The translations under genes and the position numbers were made by a program. Shown in pieces: positions 56,500 through 64,000 of a DNA stretch of 64,000 nucleotides. The number at the start of each line of letters is the position of its first letter. The first letter of the stretch is position 1. The notes beneath the pieces are model-generated. The model was not told the origin of the DNA, ran no database searches, and saw only the letters and a program-made list of their open reading frames with translations. This stretch comes from Asterella californica (Eukaryota > Streptophyta > Marchantiopsida > Marchantiales > Aytoniaceae), in the NCBI GenBank assembly GCA_036924285.1, contig JAYKYS010000012.1, forward strand, positions 2,666,001 through 2,730,000, given 5' to 3'.

Positions 56500-57014
56500 T
56501 GCAGAAAATGAAGGGAGATTCTGAACCGCTGAAGCTTTTGGGTAACTTTAAGTTCTCAATGCCCAAAGGAACTAGCATACATAGAAAAACAAAGTTTACT
56601 GTAACCATATCGAACAAGAACACAACTTACCGTTCACACGTATAACGATGGGATAGTTGTTACATATATATGCATCACAATCTAAATAAAGCAATCAACA
56701 TGATCAAAGAAGATTACCTCATCTTTTGCATTGTTGAAACATTTTCTTTCAATTCTACTTCCCACGATAGAATAAGCCCTCTTCGATTTATAGTTCGGCC
56801 TCTCTATCTGTAGGACCTCAACCCTGCGAGAGAACAAATGTAGATTAATATATATAAAAAATTGAATTTATATGATATCGAAGGAAAAATAGAAAACGAA
56901 CAGTACTTTGATATGCTCAGTTCATGGCACAGAACATACATGGCCTTAACGATAAGATCTCTTGAGAAGTCGTCTTTCCAATCGTGTGACACCGTTGCTT
57001 CCATCCTTCAACTT
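56500..57014 (-). CDS. Unrecognised spliced gene, 5' exons
   Basis: An acceptor (GACTTTCAG) precedes AAGTTGAAGG and the start codon at 57004. The first coding exon reads MEATVSHDWKDDFSRDLIVK and AMYVLCHELSISK up to a GTACTG donor near 56907. After an acceptor CTCTCGCAG near 56817, the next exon joins in phase and reads VEVLQIERPNYKSKRAYSIV, then GSRIERKCFNNAKDE, ending at donor GTAATC near 56715. A further exon-like piece (CNNYPIVIRVN, donor GTAAGT near 56632) and VPLGIENLKLPKSFSGSESP (about 56.55 kb) follow, but their phases are not fully resolved. The in-phase joint of two exons with good sites is the best evidence in this half of the window for a cellular gene. The family is unknown. Confidence 0.5.
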
Positions 57015-57589
57015 CTGAAAGTCATATGGTAAAAAGAAGTCAGATCACTCACTACATGAACACAAAACAACTAAAAGGATAAAGTTGACATATTTAAACC
57101 TTCTAACCAAATTAATTCATGTATATAGAATCATCATTCGTTATGGACTTACATTGGTCTATTCACGTATATACAACAAGGAGAGCGAGACAAACTCTCT
57201 GATCACAAATCTGAGAAAGCTTGATTGTTAACTTGAGAAAAATGATATTCCTTTAAGAAGAAATTAATCTGGTAAAGAGCTAGGATATCAACAATGTTAT
57301 CTAGCTCAATATATCTTTCTCAAAATAATTCTCTTTAAAATGGGTTTTGGTTGGGAGGCTACATTAGGCTGGCCTCACACGTCCCTATAGTTATGGCATT
57401 GAATTAGAGGAAGAGTAAGTATGCTTTTGAACTAGTACTTGATGCAGTGTTTTGATTTTGTTGGCTCAAATGAAGAAACTTATACTAGTATCTCTACAGG
57501 AAATTTCATACAATTGATGAAAGTGGAGAACAAAAGTCAAAATTGACTAATGACATGTGAACATTCCAGCTGCAGAAGTTCAAATATTA

Positions 57590-58370
57590 TATCAGACATT
57601 CAATCCGGACATATTTCCAAAGTGTACGTACCTGCAGAACTGAACTGTACATATTAAACACTCCAATAATTTGTAGTAATAAGTATCACTATAATGAAAA
57701 CATCTGATAAAATAGATGGGAAGAAAAGATATGTTTATGAGATAAGTTTGAAAGAAGCAAGAACAGTACCTGAATCTGAAGAAAGTCAAGTAAACTATTC
57801 TGTAGATGGTACTCCTCTCCAAGAAATGTTAAGCCGCAGAGACCACAAGAATATACGCTGAACTGAAGTGTAACGATGAATGCCAGTAAGTTCAAATCAC
57901 TCTCACCCTCATGCAAAACAATTTGGACAATCAATTTTCAACTTGAACCTTAAGTTTACATGTTAATTAGATACATTAGTTTCTTGACACTAACTTCAGT
58001 ACTATCGGGTTGTCACTCAACGATGTTACAAGAGACTATACTAGAAAGCGACAAGAAAACGAAACAACTTCCAACTAGAACAGAAGATCATGAAAAACTC
58101 TACCTCTCTTCCGATTGCAAGGTTGCTCTGATACTGGTCCTGGAAACAATCTCCAAGCTGTTCAAATGCAGTACAGAACGAGAGACCTGTAGAGATCGAT
58201 ACAGATTTATAGAGAGACGATTCACTAACACTGATCTGATTCAGATGTAAAAAAGACAAATTAATACCAAAGAAAAATGACCAGAGTTGTGAGAATAGTA
58301 CTCACCGGTACCAAATTGGGAGGTCCAGAACCACACTGGATGGGGAACTGAAACTGTAAGATTCCTCACA
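57590..58370 (-). pseudogene. Duplicated exon block, copy A
   Basis: Minus-strand exon-like pieces are ECEESYSFSSPSSVVLDLPI (donor GTGAGT near 58305), GLSFCTAFEQLGDCFQDQYQ with SNLAIGRE, and LTFLGEEYHLQNSLLDFLQ (donor GTACTG near 57770). The same three pieces in the same order recur at 60580-61720. The function is unknown. It may be part of a cellular gene duplicated in tandem. Confidence 0.45.
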
Positions 58371-58947
58371 TTCTTTATAGCCTTTATTTACTTATTTTGA
58401 TGTCTGTATTAGCTTGAGTCCTTATTTCGATGCTTGTATTTTGTCTCTGACACTAACCTTACAATTTACTTATTTGATGCTCGTGTTCTATCTGTAAGTC
58501 TATATCTATATATTTTTGGCACCTTCTTTTTATATGTCGTTCCAAATCTCATGAACAGTTAGATTTCGTTACAGTTCTGGAGCTATTGTGTACTTCTCGT
58601 TGTCGAGTTCGTTTCATGTTCCACTTAATTCATGAAACCCTCTCCTTAGATATAATTAATTTCTACCCTTCACTCTTTACTTTTCAAAGCCTTGTTCTTT
58701 TATTTTCTTCTGTCCTGTAACAAAAATATTGTATACTTCGATCTGCTAGCTCTCATGATCAGTCTCCAGTGTGTTTGAAAAGTTATCTAAAATTATTATG
58801 AAAAATATGCACCATGTACACTTCTCATAACAACAGCGGAAGAAGGGTAAGATGTCAAGACACTAGTGCAGCTTGAACGATCCTCAGTGCGATTTTTAAC
58901 AATGTTACCTTTTCGCTGTATGTTGCTTGGTGGGGACAAATTACACT

Positions 58948-59480
58948 GGTACATTTCTGTTACTTCCTACAGTTACATTCTGGCTAGTCTCATGATCAAG
59001 GGAAGATAACAGTACTGGAAGTAACTGTTACAGACGTTACCCTTGAGTCAGACACTAACTTTGATGCAAAAGCTTTCACTCAGTCTAACAGCCTCTGGCA
59101 TATGAAACCACTCATTCGTTAGATTCCAGACAATATCTGTACAATTCTGTTACATACACCCTACAAACAGTTACACTTCTAGTTTTATGAATCAAGGGGA
59201 GATCATAGTGGAATTACTGATGCACTTGACACTGACTGTGATGCAAAAAGTCTTCAGCCTCGGCAGAAAAAAACCGACTTTCAACCACTCACTCACTTCT
59301 ACAGATTAAATTGGTATAGTTCTGTACCATACAAGTACATCCTGCATGCAGTTACACTTCTAGTTTCATGATCAAAGGAAGGTCACAGTACTGGAAGTTA
59401 CCGATGTTACACTTGACACTGACTTTGATCATCAGCCTCGGCACAACAAGAAAACTTAAAACCATTAATTCGTCAGAAAC
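58948..59480. repeat. Three diverged tandem units of about 170-190 bp
   Basis: Units begin near 58948, 59139 and 59311. Each contains CAGTTACA(C/T)TTCT..CTAGT, an ATGATCAAnGGnAGnT motif, TTGACACTGACTnTGAT-like sequence, CAGCCTC and a run ending in ATTCGTnAG or similar. Identity between units is moderate. Confidence 0.75.
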
Positions 59481-60579
59481 AACTAGCCAACGTTAACGTT
59501 TTCTCATAGCACAGACATCAACAGAACGTCAACTAATTAACAGGCAGCAATTGCAAGCACAAGCAGAAGAGCAGTAAGCAACTGTCTGTGGGAAGGATAA
59601 GTCTAGATCGATGAATTAGATATGCTGGGATCAGGAGGGAGAAGTTTGGAGCGCTCATAACTACGTCAGGGACAAGAACGGAATGCATGGTTCCAAGGAT
59701 CATGATCATGAGTTATCGTTGTGAACAGGCGGATGAGGAAGAATAAGCGCCATTCTGGAAATACTGAGAATATTGTACATAGCATTGAGAATGTACCTGA
59801 TGTAAATAGTTTACCCACATGTTACTGGACAGACGGCCTCCTCGCCTGCCATCCATTCTAAATAAAATCTATCGGCATTCTCCGACAGAGCAGGCGCTGG
59901 AAGGTCACGAAGCAGTTATATCTACAACTATCTTGGAGGACTATATCTAGAGTAGGTTTTGGTTGGAAACTTTAAGGTACTTAGGCTTGTCCCATACTGC
60001 CAAAACCTTGAGTCCAATTATATTCAATTCCTGATCTCATTAGCCTAAACAGTCCTAGAGAACACTGATAGGAAGAAGAGAGTACATGCCCTCCCATTCA
60101 ACATTCGATTGATCAAACCGTCAGCTAGCTAGATCATGGACTTTGAAGAGAATGTAATCAACCAATGGATTCTTGCCGAGGACAAATTAAACATCTTAAT
60201 GGAAGTGGGTGCTAGTACTCAGTACTACCGAGTTGCTTGACTCCGTGTGTTTTTGAAAATTTTATGCAAGCTGAGTATATATTCATTTTGCTTGCATAAG
60301 ACCCAATGATGAAACTTAAAAAACGAGATTAGCCTACTATTTTCTGAGAGCAATTATAGTAAACACAAAAAGAAAATATATAGAAAAACTTTAAGAATTT
60401 GAACATGAACAAAGTAGAGAACCACTGCATGTGTGAACAACGTCATGCAAGAAGATATACTTTTATCAAATATCCTCATCCATATACATGATAATTTTCT
60501 ATACATGCACTACTTGATTTTTCACCTTGACAGAGAAGAAGGACAATGAATGTATTCAATTGCAAGTATGAAGCTGAAA
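59481..60579. other. No recognised gene
   Basis: No open frame of note, RNA gene or repeat can be supported. Confidence 0.45.
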
Positions 60580-61720
60580 GAAGCAGAAACATACCTGTTT
60601 TTTAAGAACGTAAAGTGTTCCTAAGATGCTACTCCTCTCCAGGAAATGTCAAATATCCGAAGTTGTGGGTAGACCATCTCCAGACAAATACAATGTACGA
60701 GAGTAAACGATCTTTGTTAGTATGTTAAGTCTCTCTCCTCTAAATGCAAAATTTATGTTGCAGAGCACATAGACAATCAGTTTAAACTTTAATCTTGAGT
60801 TTGCATTGTCAGATATATCCTCTTGACAATACTATAGCTAGCTTGCATCAAATAAGTCCATATTCTGAAGAAAGAACTGGAATGATAACTACCAAAGAAT
60901 TTAACCAGGTAAGATGATCATGATCAATTTAGGTTGCAAAGGTAAAATATAATCACGAAGACGATCAGACAACTAAGTTCAACTTGTTGAAAATAGTTTC
61001 TAGTAACTGTTGCATTTCGGGAAGTCAGAAATTGCGATTCTCATTTAGGATTTTGTGTGACAAGCTTCAATTGCAAGATATTAATTGACTTTCAATGCAT
61101 ATGCATCCAACATTCAAAGACTCGGAGGCTTTATCAACGCATCTGTAATAGAATTTCAAAACTTTTCCCTTTCAGTGCTATCGTCCTCTTCAAGAGACGG
61201 AGATAGCGCTATAGCGTGCCAAGTGACTTTTTCTCTGTCACATGTGTTAGATCCTGCAAACTGGACTGGAAACCTGCATCATCTGCAAAGAGAGTAAAAG
61301 ATAACACACATCACAATGACATACAAAACGGTGTTACCGGGTTCTAACTGTGAAAAATTAAAACTATCTTGCTGAATGTGGATGTCGGAGAAATTTAAAA
61401 CAAAACAGCTTCCATTGGCAAATAAAAGAGGTCACTAGTATAAATACCCACTAGTACTTATACGTTAGTCTGATCCTTGATCTTTGAAACCGTCTCTGAG
61501 CTGTTCATGCATAAGAAAAATACACGAGAAGATTCTTGAGTTTCCACGATTCATGATCACTTGACTAGTTCGCTTTAGACAGAATAACACCAGAAACAGA
61601 AGATCATAGTTGAGGGAATAGTACTTATAAGTTTTGGATCTCCCAATTTGCAATTGGGAGATCCAAAACTCACACCGCGTGAAGACACGAAGCCACAAGA
61701 TTCCTCGCATTCATTATATT
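60580..61720 (-). pseudogene. Duplicated exon block, copy B
   Basis: The pieces correspond to copy A: ECEESCGFVSSRGVSFGSPN (61.69 kb), HEQLRDGFKDQGSD (61.5 kb) and LTFPGEE*HLRNTL (60.64 kb, with a stop). Intron sequence between them is also partly alignable to copy A. A perfect palindrome sits at the junction where copy A has its GTGAGT donor, so this copy has lost that splice site. Confidence 0.45.
61630..61670. repeat. Perfect hairpin, 19 bp arms, 3-base loop
   Basis: AGTTTTGGATCTCCCAATT, loop TGC, AATTGGGAGATCCAAAACT. The right arm aligns with copy A of the exon block (AATTGGGAGGTCCAGAAC); the left arm has no counterpart there and looks like a newly templated inverted copy. Confidence 0.92.
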
Positions 61721-61981
61721 ACGATATCGCGATGGATAGCCTTGACTTACTTGATGCTCGTATTATGTTTTATGACTTGTCTTCTTGCGACTGAATAGAA
61801 GAAACTCTACTAAACTGGCCAGCTTTTCTTACAGTTCTGAAGCTATTTGGATACTCCTCTTTAATTTGCAGAGTTCGTAAGTGGTAATTTAGTGTAACAA
61901 AGTATGGCAGCAGAACTATAGAGTCTGACCCTAACTACCTCTCACACTCTCACGCGGGCTCGAGCTCCCCTCCAACGTTGA

Positions 61982-62103
61982 ATAAACCATCCAAAGAGTC
62001 AAAGACAAGGAAACTCTCCTACTCACTACGCACACAAGACACATAAACCATCCAAAGAGTCAAAGACAAGGAAACTCTCCTACTCACTACGCCCACAAGA
62101 CAT
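61982..62103. repeat. 61 bp tandem duplication
   Basis: Two units starting ATAAACCATCCAAAGAGTCA differ by about two bases, so this is a recent event. Confidence 0.93.
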
Positions 62104-62341
62104 AGGTAATTGCAGCGCCGCACCTCAATATGTTAGGGATTGATAACCATTACCTAACTTTGTAGGAGTTAGAATATGAAACTTGGGTGTACAAAATAGA
62201 CCAAGGTTTAGATAGTCAAGGTTGATATAGTAAAGATAGAAGGATAATCATCGCTAAGGCAAAAGAAACTAATACGAATGTTTAAAAATTAAGTTACATA
62301 TCCTGTTCTATATACTCATTAATTTTTTTTGTGGTGCAACA

Positions 62342-62542
62342 TCAATTGGCAATGAGAATTTGATCTTTTCTACCTCCTTTCGCTGTTTGGTTAACTCCAT
62401 ATATTTTCAAGGTGTTTGGAGTAAAAAATTGAGATTTAAAGACCCTGAATTAAATCGTTATGCCTTGAAGTCATCGGAATGGGATATCGAGAACTGTCGC
62501 TATATGAATGGAGAGGAACAAAAGCCAGTGTGCGGAAAATAG
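62342..62542 (+). pseudogene. Probable serpin fragment
   Basis: The + frame reads SIGNENLIFSTSFRCLVNSI, YFQGVWSKKLRFKDPELNRY, then unrelated-looking sequence to a stop. LVNxIYFxGxWxxxF is the central signature of serpins, which trap proteases through a reactive-centre loop. Only this central strand and helix region is present. The reactive-centre loop and the rest of the roughly 390-residue protein are not found nearby. It is probably a single exon relic or captured fragment. Confidence 0.5.
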
Positions 62543-62789
62543 TTATGACTTAACCCGTCAAATAATTGTTTCGTGAGTAAAAAGAAGCCATTAAGCAGAT
62601 AAAGAGAAGTTCAATGGAAACCCTAAAGAAGTAAGAAAATATTTTGAATTAAAAAGGATGGGCTGAACCCTACAAAGAAAAAGCGGAAATGAAACTATTA
62701 AGTTAGTAAAAAGAAATATTCAAAACTTATAGAAATGACAAAGTTATAGCACTATAAAAGTGAAGCAATAGGTTTGATGTATTCACAGC

Positions 62790-62871
62790 TTCCTTTTGCT
62801 GTTTGTAATGTTCCATTCTAAGTTCGTAGAAGGGAATATTACAAAGTCACCATAGCAATAACAAAAAGGAA
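62790..62871. repeat. Small foldback element
   Basis: Outer TTCCTTTT faces AAAAAGGAA, and inner TTTGTAATGTTCCATTCTA faces AGAAGGGAATATTACAAA with two mismatches. The total is about 82 bp. It may be a tiny MITE; no target duplication is clear. Confidence 0.6.
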
Positions 62872-63004
62872 GCAATAGAAATAATTTATTACCCTGAAAA
62901 CATTGAATAAACTGAATGTTTGAATATAGCGAAAATGTTTAAAAAGTCTACAAGAAGGAATATGTAAAAAAGCACCGGAAATATCACACATGTTGATATA
63001 ATCA

Positions 63005-63300
63005 AGGTCTGGATTCATGTCTTCGCATGGTGTGATTTTGGACCTCTCTTAGATCCTCACTCTCTTGCTTTTGGATCTCACAACTGCAAATTGGACTGAA
63101 TATATATGTTCATATTATTCTTCAAACTCTTGTCGTTTTTCTCCGGTGTTATTCCGTCCATTCGGAAGTGAATTAGTCAAGTGAATGTGGAAATTAAGTA
63201 TCTCAGGAATTGAAAATACGTAAATCTTTTTATGCAAACTTAGAGGCAGTTTTTGAAGAACAAGGATCGAAGATCAGAACCAATCTAGAAGAGTACTAGT
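63005..63300 (+). repeat. Partial inverted copy of the exon block
   Basis: On the + strand, CATGTCTTCGCATGGTGTGATTTTGGA...CTTTTGGATCTCAC resembles the start of copy B read on its own strand. GAAGAACAAGGATCGAAGATCAG near 63255 resembles the second exon. The match is partial. Confidence 0.4.
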
Positions 63301-64000
63301 GGGTAGAATTTCTCACCTCTTTTAGTGGAAGCGGTTTTGATGATGATTATTTCTGATGATAGATTCAAATTCCAGCATGATAGATTCACTTTCTCCACAG
63401 TCAAGTCAGAAAGATAGTAAACACTATATTTGTTATATGAAACTGGAGATATGCAGCAAGATTTGCAAGTCCCTCTTCGTAGTCCGATGTGAAGAGAAGA
63501 AGATAACGCTGCAGGATTTGCAGTGCTATCACCGTACCTTCTGGACATGAATGGAAAAGTATAGAAAAATTCTATTTTATAGGATGGAAAAGAAAATCTA
63601 TTTCAAAGATAAAGTTTCAAAACATATACTTATCGCTACGTTTATTACCTACAAATTAAGTCTGGTATTTCTATACTGTACGCAACCAATGGGTTTGTTT
63701 ACTACGGGGTCACTATATAAATGCATTGGTTGATTACATTGATCATGATCATGTTCTGGTTAGGTTTTGATTTCTTGCTAGTTGAATGTTTGATTAATCG
63801 AATGGTAAACGAACGAGAGTATACTTTCACCATTTTGGTTCGCAGAAGTCACTCTCCTCCTCTGATAAGAGTTTTTTAGAACGCTGATGAGAACAGTTTA
63901 GGCTGATGAGATATAAAACTGAATATAATTGGAAAGAATTGGAAGGTTATTGATGTCGTGCTTTCAACCGTGCTTTCCTCAACTTATTAATTGCAATCTC
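63301..64000. other. No recognised gene
   Basis: Only short frames without motifs are seen up to the window end. Confidence 0.45.

Overview
The window looks like repeat-rich nuclear DNA of a land plant. The evidence is a plant-type Ty3/gypsy retrotransposon primed from a tRNA-Asp-like site, Mutator-like (MULE) transposase remains, a LINE-type reverse transcriptase relic, and GTAAGT/TTTGCAG introns. I cannot name the species. A non-seed plant is possible, because the gypsy element is a non-chromovirus that I cannot assign to a well-known seed-plant family. No intact cellular gene is secure. I saw no rRNA, tRNA or CRISPR array.

Layout. 1-4 kb: AT-rich DNA with one copy of a dispersed repeat and small duplications. 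4-10.6 kb: a broken MULE. Its catalytic half is on the + strand and its SWIM/zinc-knuckle end is on the - strand. Next to it is a decayed, intron-containing gene with a coiled coil and an FCP1/NIF-type HAD phosphatase domain. Two arrays of KpnI-centred palindromic repeats lie on either side. 10.9-17.3 kb: decayed minus-strand coding relics (two apparently related, one LINE RT), a small element with inverted subterminal repeats, and further copies of the dispersed repeat. 17.3-22.3 kb: mostly featureless.

22.3-40.9 kb: an 18.55 kb gypsy element on the - strand with unusually long LTRs of 5949 and 5895 bp. Each LTR carries a long sense-strand ORF (about 700 codons before decay) in addition to the internal gag-protease-RT-RNase H-integrase. 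It sits inside, or directly against, an older relative on the opposite strand (40.9-44.8 kb). That relative's LTR carries a recognisable homologue of the same LTR ORF, so this reading frame has been kept over long divergence. The LTR-borne gene is the strongest candidate here for something undescribed.

44.9-64 kb: low-density DNA. It holds an unrecognised minus-strand gene with phase-consistent splice sites near 57 kb, duplicated minus-strand exon-like blocks at 57.6-58.4 and 60.6-61.7 kb with a partial inverted third copy near 63 kb, short tandem arrays, several perfect or near-perfect hairpins and a probable serpin fragment. All functional calls come from reading motifs by eye; no database search was run.
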